Counted from the stretch's first letter, positions 19,125-29,137 are shown. The stretch is 64,000 nt of DNA from an uncultured Colwellia sp. (GCA_913062815.1 CAJXWZ010000013.1:62001-126000); one strand, 5' to 3'. Program-made: numbers and translations. Notes: generated from the sequence alone by a model not told the origin.

Positions 19125-19207
19125 TGTTTCAATTTAATGGATTGTAAAATGTAAATTGACCCGTTAGCTTAGACTGGCGAAAAATATAATAATAAAAGGG
19201 AGTTACT

Positions 19208-21076
19208 ATGCGTACAAAATTATCAATCGTTGCACTTGCTGTTACATTGGCCGCTTGTCAGCCAAATACTATTACTTCACAAAACCAAGAAAGTACAGAA
19301 TCATCAAGTAAGGTTGTGAAACAAGTTACTGAAAATAAAAGTGAAAGTGAACGTGTAAATGAATGGTTCGCTGAAAAATATGAAGCGCAATTGCAAGCAA
19401 GTCCTATGATGCTCACTTTTCTGGGCCGAAAAGAACATTACGATAAAATCGATATCATGACCGAAGCTGAAGAGCTTCGCCAACTGGCAATTCAAAAGCA
19501 AACTGTCGATGAGCTTAAAGCAAGTTTCGATTATGAAAAACTCAATGATGAAGCAAAGATATCTTACGATATATGGATTCACCAATACGAAGAAGCTGCG
19601 GAACAGCAAAGATATAATAAAAATGGTTACATTTTTACTCAAATGCAAGGTATTCAAGCTTTTGCGGCACAATTTTTAATAAATTTTCATAAGGTTGATG
19701 AAGAAATAGATATGCTTGCTTACGTCAAGCGTATCTCTGGTGTTTCAACAGCAATTGCTGATTTGCTTGTTCGAGCTCAAGAGAATGCCCATTTAGGCGT
19801 ACGCCCGCCTAGGTTCGCCTATGAAGGAGTTATTGAGCAAGCACAGGCTTTAATTACTGGGGCTCCTTTTGAATTAGCAGATGTCGATTCAGCGTTGTGG
19901 GCGGATTCAAAACGTAAGGTTGCTAAGCTACTTGAGGAAAAAAAAATAGATCAAGCCAAAGCTGATGAACTATTGTTACAAGCTAAGCAAGCATTGATAA
20001 CAGACTTTCTACCGACCTATCAATCGCTTGTTGCTTGGTTTGAAAAAGATATTGAACATGCTGATAAGGTAGCTACTGGCGTTGGTAAACAAGCCAATGG
20101 TGAAGCGTATTACAATTTCAGGTTAAAATCCTCGACGACTACAACACTTACCGCGTCAGAAATCCATGAAATTGGTTTGAGTGAAGTTGCTCGAATTACT
20201 AAAGAGATGCTCACGATAAAAGAAAAAGTTGGTTTTGAAGGAGATTTGCAAGCTTTCTTTGATTTTGTGAAAACTGATCAGCAATTCTTCTATGCTAATA
20301 CCGACGAGGGTCGTCAGGGCTATATTAGCGATACTGACAAATACTTAGCTCAAATTAACAAACAATTGCCAAACTTTTTTGGCATATTACCAAAAGCTGA
20401 TCTTGTTGTTAAACGGGTAGAAGCTTTTCGAGAGCAAGATGGCGCAGCCCAGCATTACTTCCCAGGAACACCTGATGGCTCAAGGCCTGGTGTTTATTAC
20501 GCTCATCTTTCTGATATGAGTGCAATGCCTAAAAATGAAATGGAAGGTATTGCTTATCATGAAGGAAACCCTGGTCATCATATGCAAATTTCGATCGCTC
20601 AAGAGTTAACGGCAATCCCACAATTTAGAACACAAACAAACTTTACAGCCTACGCTGAAGGATGGGGGCTTTATGCTGAGTTGTTGTCTAAAGAAATGGG
20701 GGGATATCAAAATGATTTTTCAGATTTTGGTCGATTGGTAAATGAAATATGGCGCGCAGTTCGTTTAGTTATTGATACGGGCTTACATTCTAAAGGGTGG
20801 ACAGAAGCACAGGCTGTTGCATATTTTAAGGAAAAAACACCAGTATCTGCTGAGGCAATTACTTCGGAAGTCAGGCGCTATATCGTTTGGCCTGGGCAAG
20901 CGACAGCTTATAAAGTTGGGATGTTGAAAATTCTTGAGCTTCGCGCCCATGCAGAAAAAGAATTAGGTGCTAAGTTTGATATCAAAGGCTTTCACGATAC
21001 CATTTTAGGTGGAGGTGCAGTGCCTTTATCTATTTTAGAGCGCCGTATTAATTCATGGATTAACAAAAACAAATAA
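19208..21076 (+). CDS. DUF885 family lipoprotein, predicted metallopeptidase-like
   Basis: A 622-residue secreted lipoprotein: the signal peptide ends in LAAC (Cys19), and the next residues (QPN) contain no Asp sorting signal for inner-membrane retention, so an outer-membrane location is likely. The body matches DUF885, a family of helical proteins usually listed as putative zinc peptidases. GIAYHEGNPGHHMQ near residue 455 holds the HExxxHH-like metal motif, with YAEGWGLYAELLSKEMG as the second helix carrying Glu. AGGGAGTTACT precedes the ATG. It is a single transcription unit with its own terminator. Substrate is unknown; peptides are inferred only from the family. Confidence 0.85.
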   Translation: MRTKLSIVALAVTLAACQPNTITSQNQESTESSSKVVKQVTENKSESERVNEWFAEKYEAQLQASPMMLTFLGRKEHYDKIDIMTEAEELRQLAIQKQTVDELKASFDYEKLNDEAKISYDIWIHQYEEAAEQQRYNKNGYIFTQMQGIQAFAAQFLINFHKVDEEIDMLAYVKRISGVSTAIADLLVRAQENAHLGVRPPRFAYEGVIEQAQALITGAPFELADVDSALWADSKRKVAKLLEEKKIDQAKADELLLQAKQALITDFLPTYQSLVAWFEKDIEHADKVATGVGKQANGEAYYNFRLKSSTTTTLTASEIHEIGLSEVARITKEMLTIKEKVGFEGDLQAFFDFVKTDQQFFYANTDEGRQGYISDTDKYLAQINKQLPNFFGILPKADLVVKRVEAFREQDGAAQHYFPGTPDGSRPGVYYAHLSDMSAMPKNEMEGIAYHEGNPGHHMQISIAQELTAIPQFRTQTNFTAYAEGWGLYAELLSKEMGGYQNDFSDFGRLVNEIWRAVRLVIDTGLHSKGWTEAQAVAYFKEKTPVSAEAITSEVRRYIVWPGQATAYKVGMLKILELRAHAEKELGAKFDIKGFHDTILGGGAVPLSILERRINSWINKNK

Positions 21077-21091
21077 GTTTAAGGGAAATAT

Positions 21092-21117
21092 AAGCCTGAA
21101 GTAGTCGCTTCAGGCTT
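21092..21117. terminator. Terminator between DUF885 and DUF3108 genes
   Basis: A 10-bp perfect stem AAGCCTGAAG / CTTCAGGCTT with a 6-nt loop, located in the 50-bp gap between two convergent genes and followed by TCTCT. Confidence 0.75.
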
Positions 21118-21128
21118 CTCTGATTAAG

Positions 21129-21881
21129 TTACTGAGTTGTCTTGTTATCTAGTGCTGAAAAAGCAGACAGTTGCGCTTCAAATTGTTCATTGCCCCCTTT
21201 AGTTTGATAGAGTTTTACTAGCAAATAATTTAGCTCAGGCGCAAACCATGCATAGGTAATACGCTTTTTAGCTTTAATCTCGCGCTTAAAGCGCATCGCT
21301 TTAACTAAACCATAAGGGAGAACTAATTCCTCTTCACCATCATACTGATAAGTGTAGTCTTTCACTGTGCCTGAGGTATTTATAACAGGATATACATAAT
21401 TTTTCTTATTAGCATCTGTGATTAAATTCAGTCTATGCTGTAAGTGGTAACTAAGTTTATCTTGTAGGTTAGTAGAAAAGTCAACGGTATGCTCTCTTTT
21501 TCGTTTTATATCGCTAGCTTTATTGTCTGAGGCACTATAACGCCACTCATAGTGTTTATCTTTTCCTGTACCTTCACGAATATAAGTATAGTGCTGAGGT
21601 ATTACTTGGTTGTTATCAATCACTAAAATTGAAGTTTCTTTTCGGGTTTGAGAAAAAATTAACCACTCTACATAAGTTTGATAATGATATTTAATAGCTC
21701 CATCATCTTGATAGCTTAATTCTCTAACGGCAGTACCTACCGGATCAGATTTATGTAGTACGGTATACTTTGCTGAAAAAGGTGCGATAACCTGTGTTGA
21801 TACTTCGCTAGCAAGAAGGTTATTTGACAGTATGAAAGTGAAAAGGGCAGTTAAAGTGATTGATAAGCGTATAATGAACAC
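21129..21881 (-). CDS. DUF3108 periplasmic protein
   Basis: A 250-residue protein with an N-terminal signal peptide (LSITLTALFTFILSNNLLAS, cleavage about residue 25) and a DUF3108 fold (PFSAKYTVLHKSDPVGTAVRELSY, then KEYTYQYDGEEE-like and ELNYLLVKLYQ). These proteins are predicted periplasmic beta-structures of unknown role. The start is GTG at 21881 with AGGAC six bases upstream. It follows purN by 53 bp on the same strand, and a purM-purN-DUF3108 arrangement is also found in related marine genera, so it is probably cotranscribed although no link to purine synthesis is known. Confidence 0.82.
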   Translation of the reverse strand: MFIIRLSITLTALFTFILSNNLLASEVSTQVIAPFSAKYTVLHKSDPVGTAVRELSYQDDGAIKYHYQTYVEWLIFSQTRKETSILVIDNNQVIPQHYTYIREGTGKDKHYEWRYSASDNKASDIKRKREHTVDFSTNLQDKLSYHLQHRLNLITDANKKNYVYPVINTSGTVKDYTYQYDGEEELVLPYGLVKAMRFKREIKAKKRITYAWFAPELNYLLVKLYQTKGGNEQFEAQLSAFSALDNKTTQ

Positions 21882-21934
21882 GAAAAGTCCTGTAAAAGTA
21901 TAAAGATAACTAATGTTATCTTTATACTAACAGC

Positions 21935-22591
21935 TTATTCTTCGTTCGCATAACCAGAAATTGGTAGGATAGAACCATCGAGAACTGCTTGTTCAATTTT
22001 GCCATTTAAATGCATATTTAGACGCTTTTGACAAAACCACTTTACCACTAATGGATACATTCTGTGCTCTTGTTCGTGAACGCGTGCAGCTAAATCATCA
22101 CTGGTATCACTCTCGAAAACAGGTACTTTAGCTTGTAAAATTACCGGTCCACCATCAAGCTCTTCTGTAACAAAGTGCACACTAACACCATGTTCTTTAT
22201 CTCCAGCATCAATCGCACGTTGGTGCGTATTTAGACCTTGATATTTGGGCAGTAAAGAAGGGTGGATGTTAAGTAATTTTCCCTGATAATGTTGAACAAA
22301 TGCGGGAGTTAATATACGCATAAAACCTGCAAGGACAATAACATCAGGGTTTAGCTGATCAATTTTAGTGATCAATGCTTGGTCATAACATTCACGGCTT
22401 GAGAATTCTTTATGCGAAAGCGACACTGTAGCGATATTAGCGTTTCGAGCACGGGTCAATCCATAAGCATCACATTTATTGGAAACTACACCCACCACTT
22501 TGCCAGGGTAGTCAGCTAAATCGCAGGCATCGATGATTGCCTGCAAGTTAGTGCCACTGCCAGAAATTAATACTACAATTCGGCTAGACAT
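21935..22591 (-). CDS. purN: Phosphoribosylglycinamide formyltransferase
   Basis: A 218-residue enzyme that formylates GAR using 10-formyl-tetrahydrofolate, step three of purine synthesis. RIVVLISGSGTNLQAIIDAC binds the phosphate. VLAGFMRILTPAFVQHYQGKLLNIHPSLLPKYQGL holds the catalytic Asn-His segment, and GVSVHFVTEELDGGPVILQ supplies the catalytic Asp. Length matches E. coli PurN (212). It starts 35 bp after purM. Confidence 0.94.
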   Translation of the reverse strand: MSSRIVVLISGSGTNLQAIIDACDLADYPGKVVGVVSNKCDAYGLTRARNANIATVSLSHKEFSSRECYDQALITKIDQLNPDVIVLAGFMRILTPAFVQHYQGKLLNIHPSLLPKYQGLNTHQRAIDAGDKEHGVSVHFVTEELDGGPVILQAKVPVFESDTSDDLAARVHEQEHRMYPLVVKWFCQKRLNMHLNGKIEQAVLDGSILPISGYANEE

Positions 22592-22626
22592 TTATTTTCC
22601 TAATTTGATAATGAACGGGTAATTGA

Positions 22627-23667
22627 CTAAGAAAAGACAACTTGCTCTTGGCCAGCAGCTTTATCAGCAATAGCGCCGATATGCCATGCTTTCTCACCAT
22701 GAGCAGTTAAAATCTCAATACTTTGCTCAACTTTATCCTGAGGAACGACGATAATCATACCTACACCACAGTTGAACGTTCGATACATTTCATGTTCTGT
22801 GATATTACCCTTGTCTTTTATCCAATCGAATATTGTAGGCCATTGCCAGCTGTTACCATTAATAACAGCTTGTGCGGTTTCAGGTAATACTCGAGGAATA
22901 TTCTCCCAAAAGCCACCACCAGTTATATGTGAAAGAGCATGAACATCAACATCTTTAAGTAACGCTAACACTGATTTAACATAGATCTTAGTCGGCTCTA
23001 ATAAATGCTCACTAATTGCTTTGCCGTTAAGCAGTTCACTGGTATCGGTGTTATTCACTTCTAATACTTTGCGAATTAAAGAGAAGCCATTAGAGTGTGG
23101 ACCCGATGCACCTAGCGCAATTAATTGATCGCCCGTTGCGACTTTAGTACCATCAAGTAAGCGTGATTTTTCGGCTACCCCAACACAAAACCCGGCAATA
23201 TCGTAATCACCTTGGTGATACATACCCGGCATTTCAGCCGTTTCACCACCAACAAGAGCACAACCAGATTGAATACACCCTTCAGCAATGCCTTCTACCA
23301 CTGATGAAGCCACTGCTACATCAAGCTTTGCCGTAGCATAGTAATCAAGGAAGAATAACGGCTCAGCACCTTGAACGATTAAATCATTTACACACATTGC
23401 TACTAAATCAATACCTACAGTGTCATGTTTAGCTAAATCAATGGCTAAACGCAGTTTTGTACCAACGCCGTCTGTACCAGCAACTAAAACAGGCTCTTTA
23501 TAGCCGGTAGGTAATTGACAAACACTACCAAAACCACCTAATCCGCCCATAACTTCAGGGCGAGAAGTGCGCTTAACTGCACCTTTAATGTTTTCAACAA
23601 GGGCATTACCAGCATCAATATCAACGCCAGCATCTTTATAGCTTAAAGACTGTTTTTGTTCGCTCAC
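22627..23667 (-). CDS. purM: Phosphoribosylformylglycinamidine cyclo-ligase (AIR synthetase)
   Basis: A 346-residue ATP-dependent cyclase making aminoimidazole ribotide. [15 protein letters not shown] at the N-terminus, [37 protein letters not shown] and the glycine-rich [14 protein letters not shown] are the family blocks. The longest frame starts with TTG at 23679, but the GTG at 23667 is preceded by TGAGG at six bases and gives [14 protein letters not shown], which aligns with E. coli PurM from its first residues, so I take 23667. It heads the purM-purN-DUF3108 unit and is divergent from the DUF2066 gene. I found no PurR box. Confidence 0.93.
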   Translation of the reverse strand: MSEQKQSLSYKDAGVDIDAGNALVENIKGAVKRTSRPEVMGGLGGFGSVCQLPTGYKEPVLVAGTDGVGTKLRLAIDLAKHDTVGIDLVAMCVNDLIVQGAEPLFFLDYYATAKLDVAVASSVVEGIAEGCIQSGCALVGGETAEMPGMYHQGDYDIAGFCVGVAEKSRLLDGTKVATGDQLIALGASGPHSNGFSLIRKVLEVNNTDTSELLNGKAISEHLLEPTKIYVKSVLALLKDVDVHALSHITGGGFWENIPRVLPETAQAVINGNSWQWPTIFDWIKDKGNITEHEMYRTFNCGVGMIIVVPQDKVEQSIEILTAHGEKAWHIGAIADKAAGQEQVVFS

Positions 23668-23874
23668 AGGAAACCTCAAAAAATTACCGATAGAATAATA
23701 CCTGAATAAGTCTGAATTTTAGTCTCAATCAGGTCTAAAAAGATGCGTATTCTACCAGCGCAAGAGCACATACTCAAAATCTTTATCTTAAATTGATAAA
23801 TATTTTTATTTGCCGATAAAATATAGTTTGGTTGTGATAATATCGGAAACAGATTTTTTTCTTAATAATTGACT

Positions 23875-25068
23875 ATGTTCAAAAGTATTATTTTTTTACT
23901 AATTGTTATTGTTGGCTTTTTACCCATACTCACGATTGATGCCGTTGAAGTAAAGGACTTATATCAAGCTAGTGTTGCTATTAATTCTCAAAAAAGTTCC
24001 GATAGAGCCGTTGCGTTGAAAAAGGCACTGGCGGCAGTAATGCTTAAAGTTGGGGGAGAAAAGAGCGTTTTAAATAATGCGGTAATCAAAAAGTCACTAT
24101 TTAAGTATCAATCTTACCTAAACCAATATCAATATCAGCAAAAATCATGGCAAATAGTAGATACCCAAGGCAATGAGAAACAGTTGTTTTTATCCGCTAG
24201 CTTTAATGAAGAAAAAATCAATCAATTATTCCAACAAGCTAATTTACCTTTGTGGGGGAGTTTACGCCCACAGATATTACTTTGGTTAGTTGATGAGCAA
24301 GGCTTAACTCGTAGGGTAATGTCAAATTCATCCGCGTCAAATCTACCTTTTATGGTAAATGAATTTTCGGCTCAGCGGGGCTTACCTATTATGATGCCAT
24401 TAATGGATTTAACTGATAATCATCAAATTAAGGTCAGTGATATTTGGGGACGTTTTCAAGAACCAATAAAGGAAGCATCAAGGAGATACCTACCAGAAGC
24501 GATTGTAGTAATGCGTATTTCAAACTCAAGTTTAGTGGTTTCAGATAATAATGAGCTCGAAGATTCAATGAGTGACTGTGGTTTGTTATGTGCTGCACCA
24601 TTAACAAAAGAGCAAAATTTTGTGCTTGATTGGAGCTTATTAGATTGGAATGTTATTAAAGGCCAACAAAAGTTCAGTAAACAATATCAGGGAACAGTTC
24701 CGCATACTTTGTTACTGCAAGGTTTGTCGGATATTACCGAGTTAATCTACCAACGATATGCGCTATCAACTACCAGTCAAAATGACTATGTTATTGAAGT
24801 TGCGAATGTAGATACGTTAACAACCTATGTTGAGGTGTTTAATTTTTTAAGTAATCTATCCGCGGTTAAATCAATTACTCTACTCAATGCTAAAGGCAAT
24901 GCTAGACGATTTGAGTTGCAATTATTAGGCTCAGAAGAATCATTGCTCGCGTCTTTAAAATTAAATAAAAAATTAACCCAATACATCGATCCTCTTGCGC
25001 AATATAATGTAGTGGAATCCTTGGAAAGTGCTGAAAAGCTGATCCCAGTGTTTTATTGGGGGGGCTAA
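23875..25068 (+). CDS. DUF2066 protein, exported
   Basis: A 397-residue protein of unknown function with an N-terminal signal segment (SIIFLLIVIVGFLPILTIDA). The DUF2066 region covers most of the length (VKDLYQASVAINSQKSSDRAVALKKALAAVMLKVGG at the start). The frame opens with TTG at 23869, but the ATG at 23875 gives the better signal peptide. It sits upstream of hda with a 1-base overlap (TAATG). The same pairing with hda occurs in related gammaproteobacteria, but no functional link is established. Confidence 0.8.
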   Translation: MFKSIIFLLIVIVGFLPILTIDAVEVKDLYQASVAINSQKSSDRAVALKKALAAVMLKVGGEKSVLNNAVIKKSLFKYQSYLNQYQYQQKSWQIVDTQGNEKQLFLSASFNEEKINQLFQQANLPLWGSLRPQILLWLVDEQGLTRRVMSNSSASNLPFMVNEFSAQRGLPIMMPLMDLTDNHQIKVSDIWGRFQEPIKEASRRYLPEAIVVMRISNSSLVVSDNNELEDSMSDCGLLCAAPLTKEQNFVLDWSLLDWNVIKGQQKFSKQYQGTVPHTLLLQGLSDITELIYQRYALSTTSQNDYVIEVANVDTLTTYVEVFNFLSNLSAVKSITLLNAKGNARRFELQLLGSEESLLASLKLNKKLTQYIDPLAQYNVVESLESAEKLIPVFYWGG

Positions 25069-25778
25069 TGAAAAACACCTCTCAACTTACTTTGTCAGTT
25101 CAATTACCCGACGATGAAACTTTCGATAGTTACCTAAGCGACACTAATAAAGCGGTAGCAAAGCAATTATCATTATTTGTTGAGCAAGTACAAACGAGTC
25201 AACCCAATTGTTTCTATATTTTTGGACTTACCGGCGTTGGTAAGTCGCATTTACTACATGCTAGTAGTGCCTATGCCGCTAAGCTCTCAAAAAGCTCTGT
25301 TTGCCTTTCATGTGCAGAACTTTTACATCTACCAGTTGAGGTATTAGAAGGATTAGAGCAGATAGAAGTCATATGTTTAGATGACATTCAACTATTAGCT
25401 CATCATAAGCTTTGGCAACAAGCGGTATTTGATTTATATAATAGAGTGCAAGAACATAACCACCGTTTAATCATAAGTGGCGACCAAAGTGTTGCTCAAT
25501 TAGGATTAACGTTGCCAGATCTAGTTTCTAGATTAAGCTGGGGGTTAACGGAACAACTAAAACCTTTCAGCGATATTGAAAAAGTTAGAGCTTTGCAGTT
25601 TAGAGCATCAAAACGAGGATTGATGTTAAGTGACGAAGCGACCAATTTTTTATTAAACCGCCTCTCTCGGGAAATGGATAACTTAATTGTATCACTTGAT
25701 ACACTTGATAAAGCGTCTATAAGAGAGCAACGTAAAATCACTATACCTTTTATAAAAGATATCCTTAATATTTCTTAA
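25068..25778 (+). CDS. hda: DnaA regulatory inactivator Hda
   Basis: A 236-residue AAA+ DnaA paralogue that binds the loaded sliding clamp and stimulates DnaA-ATP hydrolysis, so preventing re-initiation. The N-terminal QLTLSVQLPDDETFDSY includes the clamp-binding QL-type motif. FGLTGVGKSHLLHA is Walker A, VICLDDIQLL Walker B, and DLVSRLSWGL carries the box VII arginine region. There is no DnaA DNA-binding domain IV, as expected. The ATG overlaps the upstream stop by one base, with a G-run (7 G) as ribosome site. An upstream TTG at 25056 in the same frame is disfavoured. Confidence 0.92.
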   Translation: MKNTSQLTLSVQLPDDETFDSYLSDTNKAVAKQLSLFVEQVQTSQPNCFYIFGLTGVGKSHLLHASSAYAAKLSKSSVCLSCAELLHLPVEVLEGLEQIEVICLDDIQLLAHHKLWQQAVFDLYNRVQEHNHRLIISGDQSVAQLGLTLPDLVSRLSWGLTEQLKPFSDIEKVRALQFRASKRGLMLSDEATNFLLNRLSREMDNLIVSLDTLDKASIREQRKITIPFIKDILNIS

Positions 25779-25784
25779 CTATTC

Positions 25785-26423
25785 ATGTGTGTTTCAATGA
25801 AATCTGTAAAATTAAATAATAAGTGCTTCACGCCTTCGAAAATAATTTGTATTGGCCGTAATTATGTTGAGCATATAGAAGAATTAGGTAATGAAGTGCC
25901 AGAAGAACTAGTGGTTTTTTTAAAACCCAATTCAGCTATATCCGAGCAGCTGCAATCATTTCATCAAGAAGCTTTGCATTATGAAGCTGAATTATGTTTT
26001 CTGTACCAAAAAAACACCGGTGAGCAGGGTAAGTTTATTGGTGTTGCTGTTGGCCTTGATTTAACTAAGCGAAATTTACAAGCAAAGTTAAAAACTAAGG
26101 GGTTACCATGGGAGCGAGCAAAGGCGTTTAATGGTGCTGCTGTTTTTAGTGAGTTTAAAGCAATCGACAGTATTAGTGACGATTTGAGTATAGAACTGTC
26201 AATAAATGACGTTATTACCCAAGCCGGTGGTGTTGCATTAATGATGGTTAAGCCTGATGATATTTTAATACAGCTAAATAGTTTTCTAGATCTCGAAGAT
26301 GGCGATATTGTGATGACAGGTACGCCTAAAGGCGTTGGACAGATAAAATCAGGCAGCAAATTTAGCGCCAAAGTGCTTAGCCATGGTGAAGAGCTAATTT
26401 GTGCTAGTTGGATCGCGAACTAG
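25785..26423 (+). CDS. Fumarylacetoacetate hydrolase family protein
   Basis: A 212-residue single FAH domain, the size of YcgM-type members. KIICIGRNYVEHIEELGNE starts the domain, HYEAELCF gives the metal-binding Glu pair, VGLDLTKRNLQAKLKTKGLPW follows, and DGDIVMTGTPKGVG is the C-terminal signature. Members hydrolyse or decarboxylate acylpyruvates or beta-keto acids; the substrate here cannot be told. It starts 7 bp after hda, so it is probably cotranscribed. A second ATG at 25797 is also possible. Confidence 0.85.
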   Translation: MCVSMKSVKLNNKCFTPSKIICIGRNYVEHIEELGNEVPEELVVFLKPNSAISEQLQSFHQEALHYEAELCFLYQKNTGEQGKFIGVAVGLDLTKRNLQAKLKTKGLPWERAKAFNGAAVFSEFKAIDSISDDLSIELSINDVITQAGGVALMMVKPDDILIQLNSFLDLEDGDIVMTGTPKGVGQIKSGSKFSAKVLSHGEELICASWIAN

Positions 26424-26443
26424 TACATAACTTCTATCTATCC

Positions 26444-28345
26444 TTAGTGTTTAGGAAGCGCCTTATGGTAATAACGGTTGGTATCTAATTTAGGAACTAC
26501 TTTAGTTTTCAAAGAGCGATTTTTACTCTTTATTGTATTAATAGTCGTTGGACTAATTACCAAATTTGTAATCCAATCTTCACCGGTAATCATTGCAATT
26601 GGCGCAGGAGTATTGTCGATTGCAGCAGCACTTTCAAACTCAGGTAACACTCTGCTAGCACTGAAAAGTACCCTAGGTTTTATGGTGCTCTCACCAATTC
26701 TACCTCGCTGACCCCAAGTAACTATGTAGTCGTTTGCCGAAACATCATCGCCTGTGGGTCTGTTGGTGACTGCCACATCTCTAAATACATTGTAGCGAGT
26801 TTGCATCATAAGCTCTTCAAATAACATGGCGTAATCTTCTCGTAAACTTGAATAAGCATAATAGTCTGTTGCAAGGTCTGAGCTGAAAATACCTTCTATA
26901 TCTGAAGGTAAGTAGGACTTTTGAAGAGAATTAGCATCTACACCGGCGAAACTTACTTGAGCTAAGTCGCGCATGGTTTGGCTCTTTAGTGGCAGGCTAA
27001 TAGCGAGTTGATCGGATTCAAAATTTGAACTGGTACCAGCGTCCAGAATACGAGTTTGAGGTGAATGAATGTACCATTCATTACTCGGAAAAAAATCATT
27101 TGCATGCGCAAGTTCATGATACATCAAAGAAGTAATACGATAAATGGCTGCATTTGCATCACGATTAAATCGAACTGAACTTGGCACCGAGCTTGATGCA
27201 TAATCATTATCTTTTACATACCGCCAGGGCATGACAAATTGTAACTCGTTACCGAAAGAGGCTCTAAAGTCGGGCGCTTCATTGATAGTATCTCGCTCTT
27301 GAGCAAGCTGCCAAAAATTATTAGCATCTAGGTAAATTGCTCCTGTTGCTACCCAGTAAAAAGAAGGGCGAATGTCATAACTGATAACGATTGCAGTTGT
27401 TGCTCTTAATAGATTTTTAAAATCATTCGACGGGTCATTATTTAATAGGAATTCTTTAAACCTATCCCCCATCCATTGATGAGAAACAACAACTCTATCC
27501 ATGATATCTTCAATTGCTGGCGTAGCAGTAGAATTTTGAACTTCCTGAGCTATCAAAGGTAGATTACTTAATGTACACGAGCTGGTTAACGTGTTCGAAT
27601 AAACACAATTGGTTAGCGAATCCTTGTAAGGACTATTGTCGTTATATGGGAATACTGTAGCTACTCGAGTTTCAAAATAAGCATTTTCATCTATAGTATT
27701 GGCTGCTTCAACCAAAATAGTAACTATATCAGTGTGTTGTGTGCCATCAACTGTGACTGCGGCTTCAAAACTAATAAAAGTGTCTTTACTAACAAGAGGC
27801 GCATCAAAAAAAATGGCTAACTCCCCTGATACCAAGGATGATGTTAATGAGGCCGTTGGACCTTCAACTTGTTGCCAGGTGATCAAACGCTCATCTATAT
27901 TAGCGTCGATTTGCGCTCTTAAAGAAACCTTGTTGCCGCTACGTACTTCATGAGCAAGGCGGGCTGAAATAAGGCTAGCTGTGTCGGTAACAGTAAAGGA
28001 AGTACTAATGGTTTGTCTCGCACCATTATTTTTGACAAAACTAACTTCAAAACCATAATTTCCAGCAACTATTGGCGTAAAACCTATGACCTTGCTATTT
28101 TTTGCATAAACATCAATAGCTGCACCAGAGGTTTGTTGCCAAACTATATTAGTGATTACATCATTTGGAAAGAACAAAACTAAATCGACACTTTGGTTTA
28201 TTTGTAAATTGTCTTCCAATTGTAATATTGAACCTTCACCTTCCTGAACGACTGAAGAAGTATCCGTTTCTGAACTACCACCACAAGCTGATAAAGCGAG
28301 TATTGATGTCAGAGCGGTAAATCTTAAGTAGTGCTTTAAGTTCAT
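26444..28345 (-). CDS. Large lipoprotein with HExxH zinc-protease-like motif
   Basis: A 633-residue lipoprotein. The signal peptide ends in LSAC (Cys21), and the following GGSSETD suggests outer-membrane sorting. Residues about 45-215 look like two Ig/PKD-like beta domains (IVWQQTSGAAIDV; ITWQQVEGPTASL, a repeated pattern). The C-terminal half is helical, with MYHELAHANDFF placing HELAH at residues 410-414, a classic zincin motif; a third ligand is not obvious. I do not recognise a named family. Function is probably surface or periplasmic proteolysis, inferred only from the motif. It is convergent with the FAH gene, with a 20-bp gap. Confidence 0.7.
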   Translation of the reverse strand: MNLKHYLRFTALTSILALSACGGSSETDTSSVVQEGEGSILQLEDNLQINQSVDLVLFFPNDVITNIVWQQTSGAAIDVYAKNSKVIGFTPIVAGNYGFEVSFVKNNGARQTISTSFTVTDTASLISARLAHEVRSGNKVSLRAQIDANIDERLITWQQVEGPTASLTSSLVSGELAIFFDAPLVSKDTFISFEAAVTVDGTQHTDIVTILVEAANTIDENAYFETRVATVFPYNDNSPYKDSLTNCVYSNTLTSSCTLSNLPLIAQEVQNSTATPAIEDIMDRVVVSHQWMGDRFKEFLLNNDPSNDFKNLLRATTAIVISYDIRPSFYWVATGAIYLDANNFWQLAQERDTINEAPDFRASFGNELQFVMPWRYVKDNDYASSSVPSSVRFNRDANAAIYRITSLMYHELAHANDFFPSNEWYIHSPQTRILDAGTSSNFESDQLAISLPLKSQTMRDLAQVSFAGVDANSLQKSYLPSDIEGIFSSDLATDYYAYSSLREDYAMLFEELMMQTRYNVFRDVAVTNRPTGDDVSANDYIVTWGQRGRIGESTIKPRVLFSASRVLPEFESAAAIDNTPAPIAMITGEDWITNLVISPTTINTIKSKNRSLKTKVVPKLDTNRYYHKALPKH

Positions 28346-28373
28346 TATTGACTCTCTTTAACAGGGAAAGTGA

Positions 28374-28775
28374 CTAATTAGTTTTATCATCTTTAGGTTT
28401 GCGAATACTAAGACCGAGCTCTTGTCCTTTATATTTCGCGTAGTAGGTGGCCCCTAAAAACATTGTCGAAGCAAAGAAAAGCTCTAAGCAAGCCCAAATC
28501 CTGTCTTCGGGTAGTACCCATAGAGTAGTTAAACTATGCAGGAAATAGATTAAAACGATAAAGTTTGACCAAGCATAAGTAAAAGGGTTTCCTTGCAATA
28601 ATCCTTTTAGAGGAAACAATAAAGGAAGTGAGAAAAAAAGTAATGTTGTTGTAGTACTCAAGCTTTCACTGGGAGATAACACAAGTAGCCATAAAGGCAT
28701 AAATACAAGCAATGAAAAATAACCAAATAAGGCTATTTTCTTTAAGTTGTTAGTAGAAATTCGTTGAGTTTTCAT
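28374..28775 (-). CDS. DUF2069 integral membrane protein
   Basis: A 133-residue protein with four hydrophobic segments (LFGYFSLLVFMPLWLLVL, TTTTLLFFSLPLLFPL, AWSNFIVLIYFLHSLTTLWV and the segment CLELFFASTMFLGATYYA) and a short charged C-terminus. It matches DUF2069, a small gammaproteobacterial family of unknown function. It follows the arsC-like gene by 20 bp on the same strand, so it is probably in the bepA-arsC transcript. Confidence 0.8.
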   Translation of the reverse strand: MKTQRISTNNLKKIALFGYFSLLVFMPLWLLVLSPSESLSTTTTLLFFSLPLLFPLKGLLQGNPFTYAWSNFIVLIYFLHSLTTLWVLPEDRIWACLELFFASTMFLGATYYAKYKGQELGLSIRKPKDDKTN

Positions 28776-28795
28776 TTTTTGCTCTAACCTTCAAA

Positions 28796-29137
28796 CTAAC
28801 ATAACGTTAGTGCGTTTGTTGGTGGTCTGCCTATTACAGCTTTTAGGCCATCTGTCACAATTGGACGCTCAATTAGCTTTGGTGTTGCAACCATGGCCGC
28901 GATTAAGGCACTATCATCTGCTGTAGAAAGGTTTTGCTCTTTAAATTCAGCTTCTTTTATTCGCATCATCTCTATTGGCTTGCAAGATAAAAGAGTTAAC
29001 AAGTGTTCAATGTCTGCTTGAGTAACTGGTTCCTTTAAGTATTCAACTATTTTGATTTCTTTAGTTGAATTCTCTTTAATTAATTCGAGCGTTTGACGGC
29101 TTTTCGAACATCTAGGGTTATGGTAAATCGTGAGCAT
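28796..29137 (-). CDS. ArsC/Spx family arsenate reductase-like protein (YfgD type)
   Basis: A 113-residue thioredoxin-fold protein with YHNPRCSKSRQTLEL, placing catalytic Cys10, and the arsenate-contacting arginine segment LIERPIVTDG. Glutaredoxin-coupled ArsC enzymes reduce arsenate. The closest pattern is E. coli YfgD, which also lies next to bepA (yfgC), and there is no arsenic resistance operon around it. A housekeeping thiol role is as likely as arsenate detoxification. Confidence 0.85.
   Translation of the reverse strand: MLTIYHNPRCSKSRQTLELIKENSTKEIKIVEYLKEPVTQADIEHLLTLLSCKPIEMMRIKEAEFKEQNLSTADDSALIAAMVATPKLIERPIVTDGLKAVIGRPPTNALTLC

Noticed and set aside
23680..23868. PurR box or purine riboswitch upstream of purM
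   Set aside because: No ACGCAAACGTTTGCGT-like sequence and no purine-aptamer core found by eye.
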